A program made the position numbers and the translations under genes. The notes beneath the pieces are model-generated. The model ran no database searches, had not been told where the DNA came from, and worked only from the letters and a program-made list of their open reading frames with translations. From Trematomus loennbergii (Eukaryota; Chordata; Actinopteri; Perciformes; Nototheniidae), in NCBI GenBank assembly GCA_012861695.1, contig JAAOOA010000060.1, positions 1,803,571-1,867,570 on the forward strand: DNA of 64,000 bases, in the 5' to 3' direction. Shown piece after piece: positions 43,901 to 52,039 of this stretch. Numbering within the stretch: the first letter of the stretch is position 1; every line of letters begins with the position of its first letter.

Positions 43901-45641
43901 ACAGAGGAGAGAGGAGTCGAGGAGGGACATTGGGAGGAACCTTTAGTTCAGGGCGACTCTCACATCACTCTGTACCATCAGGGCATTCAATCCTCTGTTC
44001 TTTGAAGGGATTTGATTTTTCAAGTTTGGTATTGCGACACTGCATTTATGTCAAACCTTTTTGAAAATGTTGTTTATACAATAACAATAGAGATACCTTA
44101 AAAAACATAGACAAATTGATTTGATCAATAAAAAAAGATAACGACACAAATGTTGCAAATGGTATTACAATTCAAGAGGATATTGCAATTAAGTCACATG
44201 ACCTATTTCACTCGCTGTACGGAATTCCTGCATTATACAATTGCAATTGACATCTCTTTCTCAATGTAAGTCAATGGGAACAATTATTTTTGGGCCCAGT
44301 AACGCCACGGAAGTTGTAGTACGGCTGTTTGGCCTCAACAAAAATGTGCTTCCACGTCTGGTGCACTTCCTGGGGGTAAAGTAACCTAAACATGCTGACA
44401 CAGATCACATGAGGCACCAAGCGCTACATCTCAACCTGGGCATGGTGACAAACCAAGCCGTAGCCAGAGCCGACGTTGCTCGTGTGCTCTGAGAAAACCA
44501 CTGGGGGGTTCAAACAGCTGAGCAGAAGCCTCCGGGGGGGGGGGGGGGCACCGCCAGAGCATCAAAACACCAAACGTGTAGGTGTATTGTTTTTCCAACC
44601 CAGTGGAGATTTAATCATGCCCACTTCCACATTCACATAGCTTTTGTCGACTTTCTCATGGATGTACGAAGAGAACGTCCCTATGTTAACAATGCTGAAG
44701 TAATATAACATAAAACAAATAAAAACGATATAGGCTGTTTATCAGAACACAAAGACTAGTTTGTTTGAACGTTTATTATTCTTAAAACTATGTTGAATTA
44801 ATATTAAAATATTAATTAACATTTACTCAGCGATGCATATTCAAAAAGCGCTATTTTCAACAATTGACTTTGAAAAGGATGCTCTATGAATCGTCTGTAG
44901 CTGTCAAATTCATATTTAGTGGGAGGAAAACGCTGTGTGTGGCGCTCTGACGCTGCATCGATGCTTTCCTCAAGTGGGTTTGGTTATATCTCAACTGGGT
45001 TGAAAAAACGACAGACGCTGCCGGGACATGTACAAACAACGAGGCCCTGCTCTCTATCATTACTTTTCTCATGCATTATTTGATGAAAGAGTCATTTCAC
45101 CTTTAAACGGCTTGTGTGTGAGACTAGGGCTGTGCAATTAATCGTATTTTAATCTCGATTACGATTTTGGCTTGCAACGATTACGAAAACAATGTAATCG
45201 AAATAAAACGATTATTATTTTTATTAAAAAAAAAAAAAAAAAATGTAATTTTTTATTTTTTTTATTGGTTTTTCAGTTGAATTATACTTAAAGTTCAGGG
45301 TAATCAACTGTTAAAAACATACTGTTCAAATTTTTTTTTCAATATATGGATGTTTTCAAAGTAAATGGGTAATCGTTTTTAATAATCGTGATATCAATTA
45401 TTGACCAAAATAATCGTGATTATGATTTTTGCCATAATCGCACAGCCCTATGTGAGACCATGCACTGTTGGCACTTACGTGAAGCAGAAGAAGAGCGTGG
45501 TGGAGCCAACCAGGAAGAAAGTGGCTGCAGACACCGGGACATAGCGGGAGGGTCTCAGGGGTCTGCTGGCCGGGATCACGGTGTGAGGGAGGGGGACGAG
45601 GACGGACCCCGCCCTCCACTCTTACTGCCGATACCTGGCAT
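19681..45641 (-). CDS. zdhhc5: zdhhc5, palmitoyltransferase (DHHC family), 11 coding exons with frame breaks
   Basis: Exons are at 45641-45479, 39766-39645, 39488-39331, 33810-33639, 33486-33384, 32845-32754, 32230-32105, 28042-27934, 27842-27733, 24091-23042 and 19906-19681, all with GT-AG borders. Order and content follow vertebrate ZDHHC5, a plasma-membrane S-acyltransferase: TM1-TM2 ([37 protein letters not shown]), the Cys-rich domain with DHHC, TM3-TM4, the proline motif [12 protein letters not shown] equivalent ([12 protein letters not shown]) and a long cytosolic tail ending YEISV, a PDZ ligand. ZDHHC5 rather than ZDHHC8 is chosen from the MYKYRP region. Exons 1, 4, 7 and 10 each need a frame change, so this is either a decaying copy or sequence with indel errors. 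The a/b paralogue is not resolved. Confidence 0.9.
19995..22120. repeat. Minisatellite, ~60 copies of a 33-35-bp unit, in the last zdhhc5 intron
   Basis: The unit on the + strand is CACCCTGAGGAGACCCTAAC followed by ACCATCATCACACTG, with 33- and 35-bp variants (CATCACTG against CATCACACTG) and single-base changes (ATC/GTC/CTC). Read on the gene strand each unit holds TTAGGG and TCTCCTCAG|GG. Long open frames on the - strand across it are an effect of the unit length, not genes. It ends at 22120 where a GTAAAAGTA-type element begins. Confidence 0.97.
22121..22220. repeat. Fragment of GTAAAAGTA-type MITE
   Basis: Contains TTTACTCAAGTACTGTACTT and CTACTTGAGTATTT, the phrase set also found at 5700-5790, 25060-25230 and 53360-53530. 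No ends are defined. Confidence 0.55.
22221..23041. other. Remainder of last zdhhc5 intron
   Basis: Holds a G-rich tract (22648-22668) and a GGA-rich stretch (about 22908-22960). No gene signature apart from the exon 10 donor at its end. Confidence 0.6.
23042..24091 (-). CDS. zdhhc5: zdhhc5 coding exon 10 (long cytosolic tail), several frame changes
   Basis: The acceptor follows a ~75-base pyrimidine tract. Recognisable pieces in different frames are [14 protein letters not shown] and [25 protein letters not shown] then [28 protein letters not shown], and the end LPPK before donor GTGAGT. The exon is 1050 bp, but phase 0 to phase 2 needs a length of 3n+2, so at least one net indel is certain; following the conserved blocks needs five to six frame changes. 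The region is proline-, serine- and TCC-rich, so alignment between blocks is uncertain. Confidence 0.8.
24092..24170 (-). promoter_or_regulatory. zdhhc5: Extended (TCC)n pyrimidine tract at the exon 10 splice acceptor
   Basis: On the gene strand about 75 bases are almost only C and T (TCC/TCT units) and end CTCCAG|CTGAGT. It acts as an unusually long polypyrimidine tract if this acceptor is used. Confidence 0.7.
24225..24805 (+). mobile_element. LINE 3' fragment (L2/CR1-like), decayed
   Basis: Encodes [23 protein letters not shown], then stops; weaker phrases corresponding to [13 protein letters not shown] follow. The 3' end TTGGGCTATATAAATAAAGG TTGATTTGATT is typical of fish L2-like LINEs. 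It lies in zdhhc5 intron 9 right next to exon 10. Confidence 0.8.
24806..26499. other. zdhhc5 intron 9, mostly unannotated
   Basis: Contains a GTAAAAGTA-type MITE fragment (about 25060-25230: TACTTTTACTCGAGTAACAT). The rest shows only short unsupported frames. Confidence 0.5.
26500..26730. mobile_element. TA-flanked TIR MITE (CAGCTCTGGAAAA family)
   Basis: Ends CAGCTCTGGAAAACATTAAG and the complement of CAGCTCTGAAAAAAATGAAG, each bordered by TA, with GAGATCACTGCA matched by GTGGTCTC at the other side. 231 bp, consistent with a Tc1/mariner-type non-autonomous element. Confidence 0.85.
26956..27117 (+). pseudogene. LINE reverse transcriptase relic
   Basis: An open stretch of about 50 codons includes [20 protein letters not shown] and [10 protein letters not shown], the VPQGSxLGP box and the YADD-equivalent of non-LTR reverse transcriptases. 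Only this core fragment remains. Confidence 0.75.
27154..27382. mobile_element. TA-flanked palindromic MITE, copy 1 (GGGCTGYKCRATTA family)
   Basis: Ends GGGCTGCTCGATTATGGC and the complement of GGGCTGCTCAATTTATCG, flanked by TA. The interior is the near-palindromic AATCG/CGATT text seen in the copies at 45127 and 48940. Confidence 0.88.
27400..27600 (+). repeat. Degenerate SINE-like fragment
   Basis: Contains AGTGTCCTTGGGCAGGATAC TGAACC, the phrase common to fish tRNA-derived SINEs. The tRNA-like head is not recognisable. Confidence 0.45.
27733..27842 (-). CDS. zdhhc5: zdhhc5 coding exon 9
   Basis: 110 bp; encodes [37 protein letters not shown]. The [11 protein letters not shown] block is the best ZDHHC5-specific tail signature. 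Acceptor tcctgcag, donor CAG|GTAATG. Intact. Confidence 0.93.
27934..28042 (-). CDS. zdhhc5: zdhhc5 coding exon 8
   Basis: 109 bp; encodes [36 protein letters not shown], aligned with human [28 protein letters not shown]. Intact. Confidence 0.9.
28370..28903 (-). pseudogene. hAT-like transposase C-terminal remnant
   Basis: One frame reads [20 protein letters not shown], ... [20 protein letters not shown] and ends [11 protein letters not shown]; after a frame change it continues [21 protein letters not shown], the hAT dimerisation-domain signature (SIP.SNA..ERVFS). Start and catalytic region are missing. It lies in zdhhc5 intron 7. Confidence 0.75.
28951..29005. repeat. Perfect 26-bp inverted repeat with 3-nt loop
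   Basis: TACCGGCATCTTACTGAGTA CCGGCA (28951-28976) and its exact reverse complement (28980-29005) are separated by AGG. The text after it repeats further CCGGC and ATGACGCATGA motifs. Confidence 0.95.
29330..29540 (-). repeat. Interspersed repeat copy B (sister of 15900-16340)
   Basis: Reverse complement of copy A without the TTAA MITE; it therefore shows the MITE's empty site. The foldback element at 29545 is inserted in its far end. Confidence 0.8.
29545..31089. mobile_element. Foldback DNA transposon with ~425-bp terminal inverted repeats
   Basis: 29545-29970 (start TATGGGCTCAGAACAGTCTC) is matched in inverse by 30665-31089 with few mismatches. CTTTAC flanks both ends (29539-29544, 31090-31095). 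The ~690-bp centre has no open gene. It lies in zdhhc5 intron 7. The superfamily is unknown. Confidence 0.92.
31096..32104. other. zdhhc5 intron 7, nothing recognised
   Basis: AT-rich intronic DNA; short frames with no family resemblance. Confidence 0.55.
32105..32230 (-). CDS. zdhhc5: zdhhc5 coding exon 7, one-base frameshift
   Basis: Encodes [20 protein letters not shown] then [12 protein letters not shown]. Human has NGIQGELRR; here the conserved frame is lost after GIQG at a GGGG run (about 32120), and DLHR is read in the next frame. 126 bp where 127 would keep phase. Confidence 0.88.
32754..32845 (-). CDS. zdhhc5: zdhhc5 coding exon 6
   Basis: 92 bp; encodes [31 protein letters not shown], matching human [27 protein letters not shown]. 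It contains the PaCCT-like NPF segment. It is intact. Confidence 0.92.
33384..33486 (-). CDS. zdhhc5: zdhhc5 coding exon 5 (TM4)
   Basis: 103 bp; encodes [34 protein letters not shown]. This includes the TTxE motif (TTNE) conserved in DHHC enzymes. It is intact. Confidence 0.95.
33639..33810 (-). CDS. zdhhc5: zdhhc5 coding exon 4 (DHHC active site, TM3), frameshifted
   Basis: Starts [22 protein letters not shown] with the catalytic Asp-His-His-Cys. After FFLF the frame shifts at about 33740 inside a CTCTCTCTCT run, then continues [20 protein letters not shown] in the next frame. Length is 172 where 173 would keep phase, so a single base is missing. Confidence 0.93.
33811..34674. other. zdhhc5 intron 3, left part
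   Basis: AT-rich, with an AT dinucleotide tract near 33905-33950. No gene or clear repeat. Confidence 0.5.
35306..36509 (+). pseudogene. Harbinger Myb/SANT-like DNA-binding protein remnant
   Basis: Exon 1 encodes [20 protein letters not shown], a Myb/SANT-like helix, then shifts frame to [18 protein letters not shown] with donor GAAG|GTAAAA near 35540. Exon 2 (acceptor ccttag, from 36319) encodes [20 protein letters not shown] and a charged helix ending at 36509. Harbinger elements encode such a protein beside the transposase. Confidence 0.7.
36592..36730 (+). mobile_element. tRNA-derived SINE
   Basis: The head has an A-box-like TGGTGCAGTGG and a B-box-like GGTTCAAACCC (36649-36659), spaced as in tRNA genes. 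It is followed by TGTCCCTGGGCAAGACACTT CACCCC, the shared core of fish SINEs. It lies between the two Harbinger genes. Confidence 0.82.
37288..37860 (-). pseudogene. Harbinger transposase-like N-terminal remnant, two exons
   Basis: Exon 1 (37860 to 37589) starts [20 protein letters not shown] and ends RYHAQRTAM at donor GTACGT. Exon 2 (from 37504) begins [28 protein letters not shown], like the N-terminus of Harbinger transposases. It then runs into unrelated residues and a stop, consistent with internal deletion of the DDE domain. Confidence 0.6.
38685..39330. other. zdhhc5 intron 3, right part
   Basis: No recognised element; ends at the exon 3 donor. Confidence 0.5.
39331..39488 (-). CDS. 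zdhhc5: zdhhc5 coding exon 3 (cysteine-rich domain, first part)
   Basis: 158 bp; encodes [20 protein letters not shown], then [20 protein letters not shown] and VCDNCVE. These are the zinc-binding Cys/His of the DHHC domain. It is intact. Confidence 0.95.
39645..39766 (-). CDS. zdhhc5: zdhhc5 coding exon 2 (TM2)
   Basis: 122 bp; encodes [20 protein letters not shown] then [20 protein letters not shown], very close to human ZDHHC5. The phase fits exon 1 (ACg TGT = T-C) and exon 3. Confidence 0.93.
39880..40330 (+). repeat. Interspersed repeat (CCCAATGTAAGTCAATGGGA family), copy 1
   Basis: Shares the AATGTAAGTCAATGGGAA core and a following AAAAATGTGGCC...CTTTCTGGG phrase, in the same orientation, with 44080-44400. 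Ends are not defined. Confidence 0.5.
40331..41526. other. zdhhc5 intron 1, unannotated
   Basis: Contains short CA-rich text (40565-40690) and, near 41200-41290, a GC/AG-rich block (GCGTCTTAGCTCCGCCCCTG) related to the element at 61753-62210 and to 43740-43950. Confidence 0.45.
41527..43295. mobile_element. TTAA-flanked TIR element (AGKGGACCTATTATGC ends)
   Basis: AGTGGACCTATTATGC at 41527 pairs with the complement of AGGGGACCTATCATGC at 43295; TTAA lies at both borders. 1769 bp, without a clear transposase. Target choice fits a Kolobok or piggyBac-type element. Flanking blocks at 41.2 and 43.8 kb are related to one another, suggesting it sits in an older element. Confidence 0.82.
43740..43955. 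repeat. Relic of the CTCCTCGACTCCT element family
   Basis: GAAGCCTCCTCTCCTCGACT and TCCTTCAACATGGC recur in the element at 61753-62210 (CGTCCTTCAACATGG against TGTCCTTCAACATGG). The ends are lost. Confidence 0.65.
44080..44400 (+). repeat. Interspersed repeat (CCCAATGTAAGTCAATGGGA family), copy 2
   Basis: Second, diverged copy of 39880-40330, same orientation. Confidence 0.5.
45127..45448. mobile_element. TA-flanked palindromic MITE, copy 2, beside zdhhc5 exon 1
   Basis: Ends GGGCTGTGCAATTAATCG and the complement of GGGCTGTGCGATTATGGC, with TA at each side. It lies in intron 1 with its border only 27-28 bp from the exon 1 donor at 45477-45478. Confidence 0.9.
45479..45641 (-). CDS. zdhhc5: zdhhc5 first coding exon (TM1), frameshifted
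   Basis: The conserved frame reads [25 protein letters not shown] and ends at donor C|GTAAGT. The likely start, ATG at 45641-45639 ([20 protein letters not shown]), is in another frame: the start frame meets TGA after 21 codons. One missing base in or near the CCCCC run (about 45590) would explain it. An alternative start or upstream exon is not excluded. Confidence 0.75.
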
Positions 45642-46640
45642 CACGTCCTTTATGTAGCAGGTTTTATCTTTCCAGCAACCGCTATGGTTAAGAATTTTTC
45701 ACTCAGAGATAAATGTCTCTGTAACGAGTAGATTTGTAGGGAGTAGAGATGATGGATTGGCAACAAAACAAAACTTAATAGGACAATAGAAAAGAAAAGG
45801 AGGGATAATTAAAGAGGGCTTCCTCTTTAACGTGGTCAATCGTGATCTACTGTGTGTGTGAGATTAAAAGAAGCTTACAAGTCACTATGAGCCTTGTTTT
45901 CCTGAAAGCCAGGAAACCGGTGAAAAAGCAGGATGAAAAAAGAAGCCACTAATTGTAGAGGAGGAGGGGTCCTCACAGCTCTGTTCTTCCAAACATGTCA
46001 TTCAATTACAAACACAAGCGAATTGTATGTGATCATTCCTCTGGGTCTGTTTCCAATAGAGTAGTATCATTTTAAGAGAGGACATTGCTTGAGGTTTTGC
46101 AACGTGAATAAAGGCTCGATTAAAAACATGATGATGGTGCAATAAAAAAAGAGGTTTGTTAACAAGATATTAAAACTCAATTGGTGCCAGTAGAAAACTT
46201 GACAGAGAAACGTTACAGCTAAACGGATGAACTTGCACCTGATGTGAACTCCTCCAGCTTCATGTGATTGTTCTGTGAATGGAGTCTGGTGAGGTGCAAG
46301 AGATGGCAGAGGTAGGCATGTCTGAGTAGGAGAAAAGATGGAGCAAATAAGGCTGAAAGAAGGAAATAATGGAGAGCTCAAAACTAAATAAGTTGTGAGT
46401 GTGTATGGCAATGTTGTAGCCAAGTCTGTGCTAGCAAAATGTCTGGAGATTCCCCTTCACTTAAATTAAAAGCCAGAAAATGTTGTTAAAAAAAAAGCTG
46501 TTTCGGGAAGGAGATAATTTGCCTTCAGTCTAGGACTCGTATTAGAACCAGCAGTCTGTAAAGGGGCCAGTGGAGTAGCCTGGTTTTCCTGTGTCGGGGC
46601 ATCCCTAAACCCCGCCGGTGGCTGATTCAAACCACCTCAC
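45642..46640. other. Region upstream of the zdhhc5 start codon, unannotated
   Basis: Presumed 5' UTR intron. No clear repeat or gene. Confidence 0.45.
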
Positions 46641-46705
46641 CTGCCAGCAGCTCCGGGGATGGGATCGGAAGACAATAAGAAGACATTGGTGGTCTTTCCA
46701 AACAT
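46641..46705 (-). other. Candidate zdhhc5 5' exon
   Basis: On the gene strand, acceptor TTCCTACAG and donor GGCAG|GTGAGG bound 65 bp that begin ATGTTTGGAAAG. Both sites are strong, but there is no protein homology; it may be a 5' UTR exon or chance. Confidence 0.25.
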
Positions 46706-48939
46706 CTGTAGGAACATCCATCAGTATCCATGGAAATGAACTTAATATACAGTGTGGGCGCTGGGAGTTATTTGCGAATAGATAATAGTTGTATCTAGTG
46801 TATCAGCCAGCAAACCCCCCCTGGTCTCTTGGCTCCACTGTGTTAGAGTGTGACCGTGCCTGTTAGTTATCTAACAGTCAGCCTTCCAGCTACGGGCTCT
46901 GTTCCCTTCTTCTCCAGGGACGTGCAGGGCCTTCCCTCTGCTTCCTTTCCCAGCGGAGAGCACTGAGGCTCTGATAACACCCTTGCACAACAATCCCCTG
47001 GAGGATACACTCTCACCGGAACAACGTCCTGATGATGAACTCAATCACACAAAAACGCTGTGGCTTTTATGTATGGAAGAGGGAGAATCCTTGAGGTTTT
47101 ATGTATAATTTTCCAACATCAACCACAGGATCCAGTGCTGATCAGTGACCTCCTCGATTTGTATTCCTTTATATGTGGATAAAACACAGAGGTGGCCGTA
47201 TTGAGTATCAACTCCAACCACACGTCTCTGCCAGTGAAGATAATCCAGTCTGGTGGTTGGTCAGGAGGCTGCACCTACAGAAGCAATGAGAGGAACACAA
47301 ATTGGGTAAAGCTCAAATAATCATTGTGTTTATTTTGTATAATATTTTAAAAAGGTACATTTAAAGTTTTTTTCTGTTTTACTTGGACAGAGTGACTGTG
47401 ATTCTTTTCACACAACCACTCTCCAAAACAATCATTCATAGCCAGTAGCTATCAGAGGTTGATTAAGACGACCGGAGGAATAAACACTAGTAAGGATCAC
47501 TGCTCTGGCATTTAAAAACGGCCTCATGGCACTAACAGCTCAGCAGAGCTACTACCTGCCTGCCTCCCTGTCATTGGTTCATCACAGGGCACGCACAGCT
47601 CAGCAGAGCTACTACCTGCCTGCCTCCCTGTCATTGGTTCATCACAGGGCACGCACAGCTCAGCAGCTTCAACAGTAAAGGCTGTTAGCAGGTACAGAGA
47701 CAAGCAGAGAGAGAAAGTCACACAGTTGTTCCCTTTATGGACTCCAGACTTTCACCCTTAAATCAATAAGCGAAGTAGTGCATCTTCTCAGGCCAGGCGT
47801 GACAGATGGACCCGTCCTACTTCTCCTTATCCATTACTGCGGCCCCATTCATCAGCATTAAGGATGTTTGAAGAGCGGAGATAACAAGAGCGATGCTCCC
47901 CATTATCTCATCTCATCATTCTGGCCTTTTTAATATAGTCCAAATTACAGGAAGTTGGTCATAAAAGACAACATGTACCTCAGCCTGTCAGTCTAAACAT
48001 CAAATATGTTATACATTAGGTAGTTTAACCTACAATGTGATCAAAAACCTGCTTTATAACAGTGCATTAACTGACCCCCTTGATGTTATTACTATTATCC
48101 ACATACTGATCTTCTACTTGAAGTTTCGTTGTTTTAAAGAAGTTTAATGCAAGGTTGCTGTTTTTGTATTCCGTTAAAGAGGAATTATGTTGGTGAGCAA
48201 TGGTGACTGTGACTCTTTTCACACAACCACGGTCCAAAACAATCATTCAATTGTTTTCTTTGTCTTCTTCTTGTCAACAAAAAAGCTAGATGTGCATAAG
48301 CTACGGGGCGTGTGGAACGAGCATAAAGTCATACCCGATGCTACGGTATGCATCACTAATGTTGGGCTGCATTCGGGCGGTACCTGTGGACCATCTGCAG
48401 AAAAATCACGTTGTGGATGTTATGATCCACTTTTCAGTGAGGGTTCTATAAAATGGAATGTTTCCGATGAATGAGTCGGTAGCACATAAGCACAAGTTAA
48501 CAACACCATTATGCCACAGACAGGTTTGTGCATCCACCATTCTGAGATGACATGGGCTGATTGCACACATGCACACTGCCACGCAAACAAGCAGGAATAC
48601 AAGATAGCATAGCGCTTCTTGTATGTTACCCAATATATCTATGAACTTGGCAGGCTGCCACATGTTCATGCATATAGACATTTCATGGCAGAAATCAACG
48701 TTTCTAACTCTGTCAAATGAACCAGGTACGTCAAGTGGCATGATGCCAAATCCTGGACTGTGCAAAAAGGATATGCTACATCTGCTTATAGCGTTACAGA
48801 AACCTATCATTGTATCTTCAATAAATTAAAAAGGTAAGTTGCACACTGCAGAGTTCCAATGTTATTATACAGTTATAATGTATTGAACCTATGGTGACAT
48901 TTAGAGCACAATTGCTTTTCACACACTAACCTTATTGTA
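46706..48939. other. Unannotated DNA upstream of zdhhc5
   Basis: Contains the 60-bp duplication at 47536-47667 and a 44-bp phrase (TTTTCACACAACCAC core) present at both 47395 and 48210. Otherwise nothing recognised. Confidence 0.45.
47536..47667. repeat. 60-bp tandem duplication
   Basis: ACAGCTCAGCAGAGCTACTA... occurs twice without change, followed by 12 bases of a third copy. Confidence 0.96.
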
Positions 48940-49429
48940 GGGCTGTGCAATGAATCGTATTTTAATCGCAATTACGATTTTGGCCTGTCACAATTACGAA
49001 AACAACATAATCGGAAAAAACAATTATTTAGCTTTGCTAGGTTGTGACAGTGCACTGCAACATATTTGATCTAATTAATTTTGGTCTAATTTATTTGTAT
49101 TTATCATATTTATATATGTTTAGTAGCTTGTGGAAGTGCGCTCCAACATATTTGTTGATCTTGTTTATTGGTATTTATCATTTTGATATTATTTATTTAA
49201 ATGTAAATATAAATGTATCATTTATTTTGTTTATTTTTGTATTGGTTTTTCAGTTGAATTATACGTTCAGGGTAATCAACAGTTAAAAATACTGTTCAAA
49301 TTATTATTTGTATTTGTTTTAACGTTCAATAAATTGATTTTTTCAAAGTCAATGAATAATCGTATTTAATAATCGTGATATCAATTATTGACACAAATAA
49401 TTGTGATTTTTGCCATAATCGCACAGCCC
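48940..49429. mobile_element. TA-flanked palindromic MITE, copy 3
   Basis: Ends GGGCTGTGCAATGAATCG and the complement of GGGCTGTGCGATTATGGC, TA on both sides. Longer than copies 1 and 2 because of an extra central segment with a repeated CATATTTGTTGATC-like phrase. Confidence 0.88.
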
Positions 49430-49692
49430 TACCTTATCGAGTGCTTTCAATTTTCTAAAATGTATTTGTAGAGGAATTCTTAACATGCACAGCTGCATTT
49501 CATCAAGCTCATTAAGCATTGAGTTAGTTATGCCTTTAATCACCTATGAATCATTTACATGTGATCTGTTCAAAGCTGACCATCAGGCAGAACCACTATT
49601 CTACAATGCTGTTAAATCCCCAGACACAATGGCACCCTCTTACATCTAAAAGCATCCTCCAGCTTGACAGCACATGCACACAGAAATCCAGG

Positions 49693-49714
49693 GTGTGTAT
49701 GTGTGTGTGTGTGT

Positions 49715-49810
<96 letters not shown>
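49693..49810. repeat. (GT)n microsatellite
   Basis: About 118 bases of GT with two GTGG interruptions. Confidence 0.98.
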
Positions 49811-49811
<1 letters not shown>

Positions 49812-50807
49812 CCCCGCAGCAGGCTCGGCAGCACAGGAGGTTGGAGGTTGGAGCATTGGTAGATTAACCCAATCGGACAAATGATGCCAACATCCTTATC
49901 TCGAGACATAAGTCTCCAATTTTAGATTGACGTATAAGGGACATTTTGCAGAGCTGGTTTGAGTGGAATCGCTCAGCTTGATAACCTCTCAGATGCATGC
50001 AGAGGAGGCTCCATGGACACAGCTGAGCGGTGACACGCACTGACTGCTTCACACGGTTTGACAGCTCAGTGGACACTATAGAGCCCGGCCAAGACGTGCC
50101 ATTCACTTTTAAAACGAAACAGCACGCCAAACTACATTGACAATTGTAATTGACAGATGTGTAGTGTGATAATGAGGATTAGCAAGTGATCATTTAACGA
50201 GACATTTTATAAAGCATTTCTTCGATATTGTGGGATAACATCTAGAAATTGGCGTGGATGTATATAATCTTGCAGCGGCCCCTCGGGTTGATTGCCGATC
50301 TTCAAAACACCCAGGCAAATCTCACATCAATAATTTGGCATAGCGTTGTGTTCTTAGAAAGACATCCAGCCCACACTGGAGAGTGGGTGATCTCGAAGCC
50401 GGGGTGGGGACACATATTGCGGATGATAATAACGTTACAGTCCTGGCATGAGAAGCACATTTAAGTTGCAATTATGCAGCTAAATGTTAACTGTAACGTG
50501 AGCTAGTTTATATTAGAAAGATAACTGTAACGTTAGCGAGGCCATTGTGATTAAAAGAGGGTGGAGATAACTGGGGTTAACGGTAACAAGCACGGGGATG
50601 GGAATGAAACGCCAGGATACAGACGAGATGTATAACATAATACCTATATATTAGCTACAACACATTAAATACGATTCGTGGTTTAGGCCGTAAGTGTGAA
50701 AGGTAAGGCTAAGTATACTGTATTCGCTACCTGTACATGGAACATTAGCTATCCTTCAGCTAACACTGGTTAGCCTTGGCTAGCAGCAGGCTAACACTTC
50801 AACTCAC

Positions 50808-50905
50808 CTGTGAGGGCTTCACAGCTGTTCTGGGTCCAGGCACGGTGAATGGGATGTGTCAGTCATGGCGGTGTTAGTTGCTCCTGGGATTAAAATAAAT
50901 TGAGA
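50808..50905 (-). other. zdhhc5: Candidate non-coding first exon of zdhhc5
   Basis: On the gene strand the segment ends CCTCACAG|GTGAGTT, a near-consensus donor, 5.2 kb upstream of the start codon. It holds a short upstream frame (MTDTSHSPCLDPEQL, stop). The 5' limit is a guess. Confidence 0.4.
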
Positions 50906-51299
50906 CAGCTTCTTAACGTTACATCCATAACATCGGTACGACTCCTTCAGCGGTGCCAGCCAGCTGTACCGCAACGAGTCTAGCTGTGCGCGCTAAATAA
51001 GCTTTCCCAGCGTCAAGCTAATACCTTAAAGTGTGGCTACCTCGCACTATGCCTAATGTTATTTAATACACAGCTAGCTCTGCGGTAACAACTGTGAGCT
51101 AGCGTTAGGGCTGCAAGCTGCCTGGTTCCTTAACTTCTTTAAAATAGCTAGCATCTGTCTGCAGGCCACACCAACACGGAAGTTGTTCCTAAACAATTGT
51201 GTTCTGCTCATATATCCATAATATTGGTGGCCAAGAGATTCCCAGAGGCCGACATATTTGTCAGAAAGGTTACTACAAAACTCTAATGCCAGGGTCCAA

Positions 51300-51430
51300 C
51301 GACAGAATTGTCCCAATAAAAACATCACTGATTGGACGAATGTGGTGTCAATCAAGCTGAAATTGTTTTCTATTGCTTCTCCAGCCACGCCCGCCCCTCC
51401 TTTACAGTAAACGTCATGATTGCACTTAAT
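51300..51430 (-). promoter_or_regulatory. zdhhc5: Putative zdhhc5 promoter region
   Basis: Contains a GC-box-like CCACGCCCGCCCCTCC (51385-51400), a CRE-like ACGTCA (51409) and an inverted CCAAT (GATTGG, 51331), all within 150 bp, upstream of the candidate first exon. Inference from motif clustering. Confidence 0.35.
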
Positions 51431-51609
51431 CGTGATTAAATTAATTCACCAGCACAGCAACACCCGGCAGAGGCTTGTTGACTGAATGCAATAGATAATA
51501 ATGCCATGGTAATATGTTATTGTTTCTAAGCATGGTTGCCTCATAAGCTGTCTCTGACATGAGGTTTTAATCCTCTCCTGTGGTGGCACACTGACACACT
51601 AACGTATGC

Positions 51610-51610
<1 letters not shown>

Positions 51611-51664
<54 letters not shown>
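51611..51664. repeat. (GT)n microsatellite with G run and (TGCG)n
   Basis: About 27 GT units, then 12 G and five TGCG units to about 51698. Confidence 0.97.
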
Positions 51665-51666
<2 letters not shown>

Positions 51667-51770
51667 GGGGGGGGGGTGCGTGCGTGCGTGCGTGCGTGAG
51701 TCCATATGGTCTGGCCACAGCAACACAAAGGGGAGATTAAACTGACAGCAGGGGCTACCAAGCTTCTTAT

Positions 51771-51774
<4 letters not shown>

Positions 51775-51829
<55 letters not shown>
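51775..51829. repeat. (AC)n microsatellite
   Basis: About 27 AC units, complementary to 51611-51664 across a 110-bp spacer. Confidence 0.97.
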
Positions 51830-51831
<2 letters not shown>

Positions 51832-52039
51832 TTCCAAAACAACTACAGTAGTGCAAAGTCTGAATCCGGGTCACTGACCTGACCTGTAACCATACTGAAA
51901 ACATATTTTAGTACCACACTGATTGTAACTACCTCCTGTTTTTTCTTTACTTTTTATTATCATCTATAGTTGTTAGTGGCATTAAAAAAAACAGCATCAA
52001 AATGTTGAGTAATTACAACTTATTTGGTAAGAAAAGGCA

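Noticed and set aside
49596..49909. Frames of alternating Cys-Val or His-Thr at 49.6-49.9, 51.5-51.8 and 52.4-52.9 kb
   Set aside because: Translations of (GT)n/(AC)n microsatellites.
51074..51388. - strand 104-codon frame starting MAGEAIENNFSLIDTTF
   Set aside because: Overlaps the putative zdhhc5 promoter, contains CCAAT and GC boxes, and resembles no family known to me.
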